NCBI GenBank assembly: GCA_019113985.1 | Contig: DXGJ01000020.1 | Location: 73,030-110,584 of the forward strand | Direction: 5' to 3' | Length of the DNA: 37,555 bases | Origin: Candidatus Levilactobacillus faecigallinarum | Lineage (GTDB): Bacteria > Bacillota > Bacilli > Lactobacillales > Lactobacillaceae | Shown here: positions 1 to 6,916 of the stretch, piece by piece | How positions within the stretch are numbered: position 1 is the stretch's first letter | Layout of the letters: each line of letters begins with the position of its first letter | Translations under genes and position numbers: made by a program | Notes under the pieces: model-generated | Told to the model about the DNA's origin: nothing | The model's database searches: none | What the model saw: only the letters and a program-made list of their open reading frames with translations

Positions 1-1016
1 AGTGGGAGGATTCCATCGGTGTAAGCAATCGTGCTCCCCGTAACGTCCGTCGTATGAGATCCTGCCCCCACAACAGTTGCTCGAATCGTTTCAACGGACG
101 GATAAATAATCTTGTGCTTGAAGATTTGCGAATGTCGCACTGAGTGACCTAGTAACAGACCAATATCCCCGTAGTGAAATTCATCTTCCGGCAATTCCTC
201 ATTTAAACAATCCGCAACTCCGCCAGAGAAAGTAACTCCTTTGATGCTATTTTCAGGATGAAGTGCATGGTTGGTAATGAAGAGATCGAAGTAAGGACTC
301 TTCTCACCGAGCCCAATACTATTTTCCAAGACCTGTGTTAAACAGTCGACAACAGGTTGCAACTGCGTTGCCGTTACTGGCATTCCTTCATGGAGGTCTA
401 ACCCCAGCTCGGTAATCAGTTGCTTAACTTTAGGCGAAATGTACGTAATCTTGTGATCATCCGGTGTCACTTTAATTAAGCGACCACCCACATCGAAACA
501 AGCGGTATCAATGACATCCTCGTCATCAAACAAACCAAGATTACTTGTCCCACCGCCAATATCCATGTTGACAACGTTCTGGCGTTTCTTTTGTGCAATG
601 ACGTTTGTTCCAGCACCCTTACCAGCGATAATACTTTCCAAATCAGGACCCGCAGTTGCTACGACAAAATCCCCCGCATAACCACTTAATGCCTGGGTAA
701 CCGCACTGGAATTCTCTTTCCGTGCTGTTTCTCCCGTAATAATAACGGCACCCATCTGAATATCCTGCTTTTGAATCCCTGCTTTTTGATATTGTTCTGC
801 AACAAACTTCTTAATAGCGTCCGCATCAATCTGAGTTTGGGTTGCCAGCGGCGTAAAGATAATGTCGCTTTGAAAGATAACTTCCTTCTTGGAGATATTT
901 ATTCGTGGAACCGAGAACGCTGCCGCAAAGTTCTTAACCGTTAACCGCGATAGAATCAATTGCGTCGTTGAGGTTCCTAAATCAATACCGACACTCAGAA
1001 TTTGGTCATCACGCAT
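1..1016 (-). CDS. eutA: EutA, ethanolamine ammonia-lyase reactivating factor (partial, 3' end off window)
   Basis: EutA is the chaperone that releases damaged cobalamin from ethanolamine ammonia-lyase so that the enzyme can be reloaded. Reading minus from the ATG at 1016, the frame stays open to base 1 (338 codons). It begins MRDDQILSVGIDLGTSTTQL, an actin/Hsp70-like phosphate-binding start, and later shows ITGETARKEN, GPDLESIIAGKGAG and a second phosphate loop MDIGGGTSN, all typical of EutA. A GGGAGG motif lies 9 bases before the chosen ATG; an in-frame ATG two codons upstream sits too close to it. The gene follows eutW and an ANTAR-type attenuator, so its expression should depend on EutV. 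eutB/eutC would be expected beyond the left edge. Confidence 0.93.
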   Translation of the reverse strand, partial: MRDDQILSVGIDLGTSTTQLILSRLTVKNFAAAFSVPRINISKKEVIFQSDIIFTPLATQTQIDADAIKKFVAEQYQKAGIQKQDIQMGAVIITGETARKENSSAVTQALSGYAGDFVVATAGPDLESIIAGKGAGTNVIAQKKRQNVVNMDIGGGTSNLGLFDDEDVIDTACFDVGGRLIKVTPDDHKITYISPKVKQLITELGLDLHEGMPVTATQLQPVVDCLTQVLENSIGLGEKSPYFDLFITNHALHPENSIKGVTFSGGVADCLNEELPEDEFHYGDIGLLLGHSVRHSQIFKHKIIYPSVETIRATVVGAGSHTTDVTGSTIAYTDGILP

Positions 1017-1034
1017 TAGCATTGCCCTCCCTTC

Positions 1035-1156
1035 AAAAAATAGGGCTCAAGATTAAACCACTCCCATTCGTCAACAGTTCCCAAAGAAACCATTGGACTG
1101 AACGCTTGGTGGTTTGATCTTGAGCCCCATTGCTCTGGCACAACCTCAGTGTTGTG
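1035..1156 (-). promoter_or_regulatory. EutV (ANTAR) antitermination leader of eutA: two hexaloop hairpins plus terminator
   Basis: On the minus strand a first hairpin at 1139-1156 has stem CACAAC/GTTGTG and loop ACTGAG. A second at 1122-1135 has stem GAGC/GCTC and loop AATGGG. Both six-base loops carry A at position 1 and G at position 4, the ANTAR recognition signature. A terminator follows: arms 1109-1127 and 1043-1061 (19 bp, one mismatch) with a run of T (minus) at 1035-1040. The 3' arm of the second hairpin lies inside the 5' arm of the terminator, so forming one excludes the other. The first hairpin includes the eutW stop codon. Confidence 0.9.
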
Positions 1157-2597
1157 TCTTTTGATCAAACGAGAAACTAATACTCGTTCCTTCCGAAGAA
1201 GATTCAATTTTCAAACGACCCAATAATTTATCCTTAACATAGTTACGGATAATGGTTAGGCCGAGGCTTCCGGGCCGCGTGTGTTCAAGGTCAAATCCAA
1301 CGCCATCGTCAGTAATCGTTAGTGTAATAATTTCGTGCGCTACTTGGCCTTGAATAATCACGTGTCCCATTCGTTGTTGACCCTCAGGATAAGCATGCGA
1401 CACAATATTTTGCAAGATTTCATTAATAATAATTGATATCGTCACAACCTGGTCGCTGTCTACCGTAATATCCGGATCAACTTCTAAAGCAATGTTTACT
1501 TCTTGATTCTGTTCATTCAGTTGAACGAAATGTGATACTAATAACTGAATTGCCGCTTTAAGATTTGTTTCATCCTCAAGCTGCTTAGACATCAACTCAT
1601 ACGTCGATGCAATCGCCATGATTCGACTGATGCTTTCGCTAAGAACTTTCTTAGCCTCTTCACCCTCTAATCGACGTTGCTGAATTCGTAGAAGTGAAAT
1701 CACCGATTGCAAATTATTCTTGATTCGGTGATTGATTTCGCGAATCGCGACTGATTTTGAGATAATCTCTGCTTCTTTGGATTTTACATCCGTTTTATCT
1801 TGAATTAAAACCACCAGCTGCCGACTATTCTTGTTCCAGAACTTACGCTCCTTGAAGAAATAGCTAAGGTAATTAAAGCTGTGGGCTAAAAACTGTCCAT
1901 CATGATGAATTTCTTGTAATTGCGTGACAGTATCATCAAACTGCGAACCATCTAATGATAAATTCTCGTAATTCAGTCCAATGATATTTCCAATATACCC
2001 CACGCGCTGATACAAACTAATGGCCGCCCGATTTGCAAGGACAAGGTGCTTTGTTTCGTCAAAAACTAAGATAGCATCCGCCAGTTGATCCGTAATCTCC
2101 GTATCCAACTGACCAAACATCTTGAGCGTTGCCGAAACATCGTCATACGTCGATTGAACGTCAGTCCCTTGAAAGTTCTTCAAAACGCCTTCAGAAACGT
2201 CCGATTCTACAATCGTCACACCAATTGCCTTATTCTTCCGCAATATTGGATAGATTCGTTGATGAATTAAACGACGTTCCTGTGTCTCAGCCAGCAAGCC
2301 GACTGAATTCAACTTCGTTTCCAGCGTATGAAACACACCGGGCTCATTCTTCCGTAAAGCTATCTCACCAACAACCTTATCGTGATACAACGACTCACAA
2401 CATTTAGGTGATTTATGGTAAACCACCAAGGCCTGATTATTAAACGCGTTCCAAACATCGATAAAGACATCGTGGTCTTGATACTCATCGGTCTCCTCAA
2501 TCCGTTGCGCCTCTAGCGACAACGTAACGATATCCAATTCCGATAAATCCGTGTATTGGTGACACAGTTCTTCTAATCTATTCATTAGTTTACGCAT
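1146..2597 (-). CDS. eutW: EutW sensor histidine kinase
   Basis: Cytosolic sensor kinase that phosphorylates EutV in response to ethanolamine (role known for Enterococcus and Listeria EutW). No membrane segment is visible in the 483 residues. The N-terminal half is a sensor region, with a PAS-like stretch around residues 165-265. An H-box of the HisKA_2 type, REINHRIKNNLQS, puts the phospho-accepting histidine near residue 290. The ATPase part shows NEILQNIVSHAYPEG (N box), DDGVGFDL (G1) and GSLGLTIIRNYV (G2). The start overlaps the end of eutV by 8 bases, so the pair is translationally coupled; an ATG four codons downstream (2585) is an alternative start. The last codons form part of the eutA leader hairpin. 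Confidence 0.92.
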   Translation of the reverse strand: MRKLMNRLEELCHQYTDLSELDIVTLSLEAQRIEETDEYQDHDVFIDVWNAFNNQALVVYHKSPKCCESLYHDKVVGEIALRKNEPGVFHTLETKLNSVGLLAETQERRLIHQRIYPILRKNKAIGVTIVESDVSEGVLKNFQGTDVQSTYDDVSATLKMFGQLDTEITDQLADAILVFDETKHLVLANRAAISLYQRVGYIGNIIGLNYENLSLDGSQFDDTVTQLQEIHHDGQFLAHSFNYLSYFFKERKFWNKNSRQLVVLIQDKTDVKSKEAEIISKSVAIREINHRIKNNLQSVISLLRIQQRRLEGEEAKKVLSESISRIMAIASTYELMSKQLEDETNLKAAIQLLVSHFVQLNEQNQEVNIALEVDPDITVDSDQVVTISIIINEILQNIVSHAYPEGQQRMGHVIIQGQVAHEIITLTITDDGVGFDLEHTRPGSLGLTIIRNYVKDKLLGRLKIESSSEGTSISFSFDQKTQH

Positions 2598-3159
2598 CCA
2601 TTACGATTAATTCAGCAATTGCGCTCATCGACTGCCGTTTCGACATACTTAAATTTCGTAACATCTTGTAAGCCGCACTTTCGGACAAGCTGTTTTCTTC
2701 CATTAGGATTCCCTTAGCACGCTCAATAACTTTTCGTTCTTCTAGCTTTGTTGAAAGGTCGTCAACTTCATTCGAAAGTTCACGCGTTTTCTTATTGTGG
2801 GCTAGACCAAATTGTATAGTTGTGAGCAAGGATCTTTCTGAAAGGGGTTTCACTAAATATCCAACTGCACCGACTCTACCGGCAGTTTCTGTATCCTCTA
2901 GATCACTGTAAGCAGATAAATAGATAATCGAGCCAGCTAAGTGGTCCTCCATAATCTTCTTACCAGCCTTCAAGCCATCTAAGAGGGGCATTCGGATATC
3001 CATGATCACTAAATCCGGCTTTTGCTTTTGGCAAGCGTCGATTGCTTCAAAGCCATCGCCACCTTCACCAACCACCTGATAGCCTGCGTGTTCAAGAATA
3101 TCTCGAATATCCATTCGCGTAATTGGTTCGTCGTCTACAACTACTATTCGTTCACTCAT
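2590..3159 (-). CDS. eutV: EutV response regulator with RNA-binding ANTAR domain
   Basis: Antitermination protein: after phosphorylation it binds paired hairpins in nascent eut mRNA and blocks terminators. The receiver domain is at the N terminus (VVVDDEP, phospho-acceptor Asp in VIMDIRMP near residue 53, conserved K in LVKPLS). A coiled linker (about 115-140) leads to a C-terminal ANTAR domain with the typical VIERAKGILM and SESAAYKMLRNLSM segments. The ATG at 3159 has AAGGAG at good spacing; an upstream in-frame GTG at 3168 overlaps that site and is unlikely. The protein is 189 residues, normal for the family. All RNA targets visible here (1035-1156, 4455-4533, 4641-4683) match its known recognition rule. 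Confidence 0.95.
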   Translation of the reverse strand: MSERIVVVDDEPITRMDIRDILEHAGYQVVGEGGDGFEAIDACQKQKPDLVIMDIRMPLLDGLKAGKKIMEDHLAGSIIYLSAYSDLEDTETAGRVGAVGYLVKPLSERSLLTTIQFGLAHNKKTRELSNEVDDLSTKLEERKVIERAKGILMEENSLSESAAYKMLRNLSMSKRQSMSAIAELIVMDA

Positions 3160-3245
3160 GATAAACACTCCTTATCGCCATGAACCTTCTATCGGCATGA
3201 CAATGCTGTTTATACTTTAACATGCTCAACAGAATTTTCAACACA

Positions 3246-3274
3246 ATTATAAAGTGATTATCTCAATGGCTTAA
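3246..3274 (-). promoter_or_regulatory. candidate promoter of eutVW
   Basis: Minus strand: a perfect -10 TATAAT (3246-3251) with a poor -35 TTAAGC (3269-3274) at 17 bases, between the alcohol dehydrogenase stop and eutV. This fits a low constitutive supply of the regulators. The -35 match is only 3 of 6. Confidence 0.35.
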
Positions 3275-4420
3275 CTACGAAAAACTCGTTTCGAGAAGTT
3301 TGATAACATCTTCACGACTTGGTTTCCGTGGATTAGCAGCAGTTGTTCCATCCTTCAACGCAGCCTCAGCAATCTCTTCCTTAGTTTGTTCGAAGAAGTC
3401 TGACTTGATACCGTACTCGCTAAACGTAGCTGGCATCTTCAGGCGACGACGTAATTGAACGATAGTATTCATTAAGCTGCGAACAGCAATTTTAGGGTTA
3501 GCAACGTGAATACCAATCAGTCTTGCTAGATTTGCATATTTCTTAGCGGCCCGGTTTGGCTTAGCCATAACTCCGTCAGCCATCTCGGCGTTATATGCAA
3601 TAATATTTGGCATTAAGATTGTATTCAAACGACCATGTGGAATATGATATTGTGCGCCGGCTGCATGGGCAATACCATGATTCAAGCCCAGATTAACCAT
3701 GTTAAATGCCATCCCGGCAATGCAGGAGGCATCGTGCATCTTTTGACGAGCTTCCATGTCAGAACCGTTCTTGCTAGCACGTTCTAAGTAAGTGAAGACC
3801 ATTTGGAAGGCCTTCTCAGCTAACGCATCCGAGAAGTCATTGGCGTTAATTGAAACGTAAGATTCTAAGCAATGCGTTAAGACGTCCATACCAGTATCCA
3901 CAGTAATATTTTGTGGTGCAGAAGCAACCAAGTTTGCATCCAGTAACGCAATCTTTGGTAAGATTTCATCCGTTACTAATGGGTACTTGATGCCCTTCTC
4001 ACTGTTCGTAATGACGGCAAAATTCGTAACCTCTGATCCCGTTCCACTTGTGGTCGGAATCGCAATCAGATCCAAGTCTGGCTTGTCTGGCGACATTTGA
4101 TTAGCGAAGAACTTCATGCCCTTCGTCGCATCAATCGCAGAACCACCACCCACAGCGATTAAGAGGGTTGCTTTAAATGCTTGCAAAGCCTCAATCCCCG
4201 TTACTATCTTGGTAATCGGTGGATCAGGTTGAATATCAGAAAAGATTTTCACGTCATTTTGTTTTTCCAAATGACTGGTGATTTGATCAATACTCCCTGA
4301 TTTAACCATGAAGGGGTCAGTTACTAAGAAGATTCGCTGATTCTCGATACTTTCCAGACCCGTCAGAGCATCTTCACCACTCCAAATTTGGGTTTTAAAC
4401 TGTATTTTTTCCAAACGCAT
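3275..4420 (-). CDS. eutG: iron-containing alcohol dehydrogenase (EutG/PduQ type)
   Basis: Reduces the aldehyde released in the eut/pdu pathway (acetaldehyde or propionaldehyde) to the alcohol with NADH, recycling NAD+. The 381 residues are the normal size for type III metal-dependent dehydrogenases. Visible motifs: GGGSAIDATKG (NAD binding), PTTSGTGSEVTNFAVI, and metal ligands in the segments MDVLTHCLESYVS, NLGLNHGIAHAAG and HIPHGRLN. The ATG at 4420 follows GGAGG closely (AAAGGAGGTTATG). It has its own promoter and ANTAR attenuator upstream and sits between a cobalamin adenosyltransferase and eutVW. That placement makes an ethanolamine role more likely than a general alcohol dehydrogenase, though sequence alone does not separate EutG from PduQ. 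Confidence 0.88.
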   Translation of the reverse strand: MRLEKIQFKTQIWSGEDALTGLESIENQRIFLVTDPFMVKSGSIDQITSHLEKQNDVKIFSDIQPDPPITKIVTGIEALQAFKATLLIAVGGGSAIDATKGMKFFANQMSPDKPDLDLIAIPTTSGTGSEVTNFAVITNSEKGIKYPLVTDEILPKIALLDANLVASAPQNITVDTGMDVLTHCLESYVSINANDFSDALAEKAFQMVFTYLERASKNGSDMEARQKMHDASCIAGMAFNMVNLGLNHGIAHAAGAQYHIPHGRLNTILMPNIIAYNAEMADGVMAKPNRAAKKYANLARLIGIHVANPKIAVRSLMNTIVQLRRRLKMPATFSEYGIKSDFFEQTKEEIAEAALKDGTTAANPRKPSREDVIKLLETSFS

Positions 4421-4454
4421 AACCTCCTTTACGACTTATTAATAAATAAAAATG

Positions 4455-4533
4455 AAAAAAGGTGTTTTAGAAGACACTAACCCAATGTTAGTGTGTCCTA
4501 AAGCACCTTTGCTTTTTATGTACGCCATTGTAC
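4455..4533 (-). promoter_or_regulatory. EutV (ANTAR) antitermination leader of the alcohol dehydrogenase gene
   Basis: Minus strand: hairpin 1 at 4520-4533 (GTAC, loop AATGGC, GTAC); hairpin 2 at 4500-4515 (AAAGC, loop AAAGGT, GCTTT), 4 bases apart. Both loops have A1 and G4. The terminator has arms 4487-4507 and 4461-4481 (21 positions, mostly paired), a 5-base loop and a T run (minus) at 4455-4460. The 3' arm of hairpin 2 is inside the terminator's 5' arm, as expected for antitermination. Confidence 0.9.
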
Positions 4534-4560
4534 GAGATAATCAATTTTATTTACACGTTT

Positions 4561-4589
4561 ACTATAGCGCTTACATTTCGAACCGTCAA
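4561..4589 (-). promoter_or_regulatory. promoter of the alcohol dehydrogenase leader, overlapping a cre-like box
   Basis: Minus strand: -35 TTGACG (4584-4589), 17-base spacer, -10 TATAGT (4561-4566), each 5 of 6 to consensus. Transcription would start about 20 bases before the first ANTAR hairpin, so both hairpins are in the transcript. The spacer and -10 contain TGTAAGCGCTATAG, which fits 12 of 14 positions of the CcpA cre consensus. Confidence 0.7.
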
Positions 4590-4609
4590 TATAATTCTGG
4601 TTAAAACAC

Positions 4610-4637
4610 AAAAAAAGCCGCAATAAAGATTGCGGCT
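4610..4637 (-). terminator. intrinsic terminator of the riboswitch RNA
   Basis: Minus strand perfect 9-bp stem AGCCGCAAT/ATTGCGGCT with a 4-base loop, followed by seven T. It separates the small RNA from the alcohol dehydrogenase promoter. Confidence 0.93.
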
Positions 4638-4640
4638 CAC

Positions 4641-4683
4641 CATAAACACCATTGTTTATGTTCGAAGTGCACGCCATTGTGCA
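4641..4683 (-). promoter_or_regulatory. paired ANTAR hairpins of the riboswitch RNA
   Basis: Hairpin 1: TGCAC, loop AATGGC, GTGCA (4668-4683). Hairpin 2: CATAAAC, loop AATGGT, GTTTATG (4641-4660). They are 7 bases apart. Both loops obey the A1/G4 rule and both stems are perfect. Confidence 0.9.
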
Positions 4684-4696
4684 GGTAAGATTGAAA

Positions 4697-4726
4697 GCAC
4701 CCTGTCCAAGCCTCGGGACAGAATGC
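4697..4726 (-). promoter_or_regulatory. hairpin between riboswitch and ANTAR pair, candidate cobalamin-controlled stop
   Basis: Minus strand arms GCATTCTGTCC (4716-4726) and GGACAGGGTGC (4697-4707) pair over 11 positions with two G-U pairs. The following bases (TTTCAATCTT) are only modestly T-rich, so this is a weak terminator at best. It lies where the known systems end transcription early when adenosylcobalamin is bound, which would remove the EutV-binding hairpins. That role is inferred. Confidence 0.45.
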
Positions 4727-4839
4727 TAATCGAGCAATTTATCGAAAAGACCTGACTTATAGCTTGCGCTAATCACAGTGGCGGGACCGTACCGGGTTTG
4801 CACCGGTTTCCATTCGACAGATGCTTCTATTCAATTCTT
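4727..4839 (-). promoter_or_regulatory. cobalamin riboswitch
   Basis: Minus strand carries the conserved core: GGAAACCGGTGCAAACCCGG, then ACGGTCCCGCCACTGTGA (the GCCACTG loop), a short stem TAGC-GCAA-GCTA, then AGTCAGGTC, a B12-box-like segment. The 3' side departs from the usual B12 box, so the exact end is uncertain. It lies 3' of the adenosyltransferase that makes its presumed ligand. Confidence 0.85.
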
Positions 4840-4891
4840 GGCTTTACTATATCACAGCACAGATTTTTTAACCAGTACTTTAAGTAAGTAT

Positions 4892-5449
4892 TTAGTGGAA
4901 TACCTGTTGGCCATGTTCATAAAAGATTTCTGGCGTATTCGTTCGGTAGTTCATAACACGTGCCAGTGCGTAAAAATAATCAGACAAGCGGTTCACAAAA
5001 ATCAAAATCTGCGCTGGCAAAGTTGCCGTCCAATTCAAGGCGACCACTTGCCGTTCTGCACGCCGCGTAATTGTCCGACAAACCTGCAATAACGCAGAAG
5101 ACTTGCTCCCGCCAGGCAGAATGAACCGTGTGATAGGATCCGGTTCATCTTGATATTGATCAATCTTCTTTTCAATCCAGCCAACATATTTATCGTTAAA
5201 TCGCATACTATCAGCAGTTAAGTTGGGATTGGCCAAGTCCGTTCCCAGATCAAACAAACATTGTTGTAGCTGAATAAGCTCTTGCCGAATATCGGACTCA
5301 CTGTCCAATTCTGCAACTGTTAGGCCAATAAAGGTATTTAATTCATCAATTGTCCCGTAAGCCCAAACGCGATCGGAGTTTTTGCTCACCTTGCCACCGC
5401 CGACCAGTTTCGTCATTCCCTTGTCGCCAACCTTTGTATAAAGTTGCAT
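4892..5449 (-). CDS. pduO: PduO-type ATP:cob(I)alamin adenosyltransferase
   Basis: Transfers the adenosyl group of ATP to cob(I)alamin, giving the cofactor of ethanolamine ammonia-lyase and of diol dehydratase. It is also the ligand of the adjacent riboswitch. Motifs: YTKVGDKGMTKLVGG at the N terminus (ATP site), RVWAYGTIDELN, FILPGGS and RTITRRAER with the conserved arginines. The real start is the ATG at 5449 (MQLYTKVGD), which follows AGGAGG; a longer frame to 5506 has no ribosome site and runs through the terminator of its own leader. It is 185 residues, normal for the family. In the eut setting it fills the role of EutT although the fold is PduO-like. Confidence 0.93.
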   Translation of the reverse strand: MQLYTKVGDKGMTKLVGGGKVSKNSDRVWAYGTIDELNTFIGLTVAELDSESDIRQELIQLQQCLFDLGTDLANPNLTADSMRFNDKYVGWIEKKIDQYQDEPDPITRFILPGGSKSSALLQVCRTITRRAERQVVALNWTATLPAQILIFVNRLSDYFYALARVMNYRTNTPEIFYEHGQQVFH

Positions 5450-5470
5450 CGCTTTAGTCCTCCTTAATTT

Positions 5471-5537
5471 AAAAATAAAAATACACAAAGACGCCAAATA
5501 GACCACTCATCACCGAGCGAACTATCTGGCGCCTTTG
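5471..5537 (-). terminator. attenuator-like terminator in the adenosyltransferase leader, with one ANTAR-type hairpin
   Basis: Minus strand arms 5522-5537 and 5486-5501 pair over 16 positions (two G-U), followed by TGTATTTTTATTTTT. It lies between the promoter at 5555-5583 and the start codon at 5449, so it must be read through for expression. A hexaloop hairpin TGGC-AAAGGC-GCCA (5527-5540; A1, G4) overlaps the terminator's 5' arm, as in the other eut leaders. No clear first hairpin fits between promoter and this one. Confidence 0.7.
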
Positions 5538-5554
5538 CCAAACTTATCATCAAA

Positions 5555-5583
5555 AGTATAACGCTTACATCCTGAATATTCAA
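5555..5583 (-). promoter_or_regulatory. promoter of the adenosyltransferase gene, overlapping a cre-like box
   Basis: Minus strand -35 TTGAAT (5578-5583), 17-base spacer, -10 TATACT (5555-5560). The spacer and -10 contain TGTAAGCGTTATAC, which matches the motif in the alcohol dehydrogenase promoter and 12 of 14 cre positions. Confidence 0.6.
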
Positions 5584-5607
5584 TATTCATCAAACAGTTT
5601 TTATCGC

Positions 5608-6786
5608 TTATGCAGTTGCCTGGTCTACCACATTCAACCGCTTCAACGCCGGCTTCAAGAACAGCGGTGCCAAAACGGTCGCCAAAATAATCACCAAAAT
5701 CATGGCAGAGTATGCCGAATTGCTCATCAGACCAGCCTGATGGCCAATCTGGGCGGTAATCAGCCCCATCTCTCCCCGGGCAATCATCCCCGTACCAATC
5801 ACGGTACTACTGGTCATCGAGAACCCACTCAAGCGGGCCCCCAAACCACAGCCGACCAGCTTGGTTAGGCAGGCCAGAATCGTCAGGACAATAATCAACA
5901 CCAGATTATCCCCCAAGTGGGCCAGCGTCATGTTCAGCCCCACGCTCACGAAAAATACCGGGATAAAAATGGCATTTCCCAGCGGCTCCACGTGGTCCGC
6001 CAACGTTTCTCGGTACGGCGTATGAGCAACCGCGATTCCGGCAAAGAAGGCCCCAATCGCCCCGCTCAGTCCAACAATGTCCGCCAACCAAGCCATGCCC
6101 ATGCAGATCACCATCGACATAATGGTCGCACTCGACGCCATCACTAACCGCTCGCTCAAGTGCATCAGGTACGGCGCCAGCCATTTGACCAGCACGTAAG
6201 TCCCACCGAAGAACGCCACCTGTTCCAGCAAAACCAGGCCCAACGCCGGCTGACTACCAGCCGCCTCGATGCCCTGACTCGCCAGCAAACTAATCATCAA
6301 CGACAACAGGACCACACCCATGATGTCGTCGGCTACGGCCGCCCCCAGAATCGTCGCGCCTTCCCGTGTACTTAATGCGTGGTATTCCTTCAACACCGCC
6401 ACTGAAATCGATACCGAGGTCGCCGAAAAAATCACACCAATGAATAGGGCCTCAAGTGGTGTGAACCCCCACCACCAAGATACCGCCCCCATCACGGCGA
6501 CCGGAAAAATCACTCCGGACGTCGCCACGATAATAGCCGGTTTCAGATACTTCATCAGCAACTGAAGATTACTTTCCAATCCGCCCAAAAACATCAGGAT
6601 AACGACCCCAATGTCGGCAAACAGGTTCACCAAACTATTCAACTGCACCCAGTCCAGCATCGCCGGACCTATCAGGATACCCACCAGTAATTCACCAATC
6701 ACAGCGGGAACCCCCAGCCGGTTGGCAAAGTTTCCTGCCAACGTGGTCAGTACCAGAATCAAACATAGCGTTCCTAAGAAAGCCAC
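5608..6786 (-). CDS. CPA2-family cation:proton antiporter (NapA/KefB-like)
   Basis: Membrane antiporter exchanging Na+ or K+ for H+, used in pH and salt homeostasis. About 12 hydrophobic segments span nearly the whole protein. Family features include GVPAVIGELLVGILIGP early on and GAAVADDIMGVVLLS, where the Asp pair marks the ion site. It has 392 residues and lacks the C-terminal TrkA domains of KefB, so it is NapA-sized. I chose the GTG at 6786: GAAGGAG lies about 10 bases before it. The longer GTG start at 6849 overlaps a TATAGT -10 (6848-6853), so it cannot be translated from that promoter. The ion cannot be read from the sequence. Confidence 0.85.
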   Translation of the reverse strand: MAFLGTLCLILVLTTLAGNFANRLGVPAVIGELLVGILIGPAMLDWVQLNSLVNLFADIGVVILMFLGGLESNLQLLMKYLKPAIIVATSGVIFPVAVMGAVSWWWGFTPLEALFIGVIFSATSVSISVAVLKEYHALSTREGATILGAAVADDIMGVVLLSLMISLLASQGIEAAGSQPALGLVLLEQVAFFGGTYVLVKWLAPYLMHLSERLVMASSATIMSMVICMGMAWLADIVGLSGAIGAFFAGIAVAHTPYRETLADHVEPLGNAIFIPVFFVSVGLNMTLAHLGDNLVLIIVLTILACLTKLVGCGLGARLSGFSMTSSTVIGTGMIARGEMGLITAQIGHQAGLMSNSAYSAMILVIILATVLAPLFLKPALKRLNVVDQATA

Positions 6787-6872
6787 GGGCCTCACACTCC
6801 TTCGCATAAACTTTGTTTCTACCTTATGTAAACTAAAGTTACTGTCCACTATACCCCACTTTTTTTCGACGC

Positions 6873-6905
6873 AAAAGCGCCACCGGCAACTTTTCCGGTG
6901 ACGCT
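6873..6905 (-). terminator. terminator after the flavin oxidoreductase gene
   Basis: Minus strand stem CCGGTG-type arms (6895-6905 and 6876-6886) with an 8-base loop, followed by TTTT. It separates the oxidoreductase from the antiporter. Confidence 0.65.
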
Positions 6906-6916
6906 AACGGTTCATT

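Larger units (their letters stand above)
4610..4839 (-). ncRNA. EutX/Rli55-like small RNA: cobalamin riboswitch followed by EutV-binding hairpins
   Basis: A self-contained minus-strand transcription unit between the adenosyltransferase and alcohol dehydrogenase genes. It consists of a cobalamin riboswitch (about 4727-4839), a stable hairpin (4697-4726), ANTAR hairpin 1 (4668-4683, loop AATGGC), ANTAR hairpin 2 (4641-4660, stem CATAAAC/GTTTATG, loop AATGGT) and an intrinsic terminator (4610-4637). Unlike the two cis leaders, hairpin 2 does not overlap the terminator. The RNA should therefore end here regardless of EutV and act in trans by sequestering EutV. This matches the architecture described for EutX in Enterococcus faecalis and Rli55 in Listeria; the function here is inferred. 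A possible -10 TATAGT lies at 4846-4851. Confidence 0.85.

Noticed and set aside
1016-1207. 63-codon open frame between eutW and eutA
   Set aside because: It runs through the eutA leader hairpins and overlaps eutW in another frame; the region is explained by the ANTAR attenuator.
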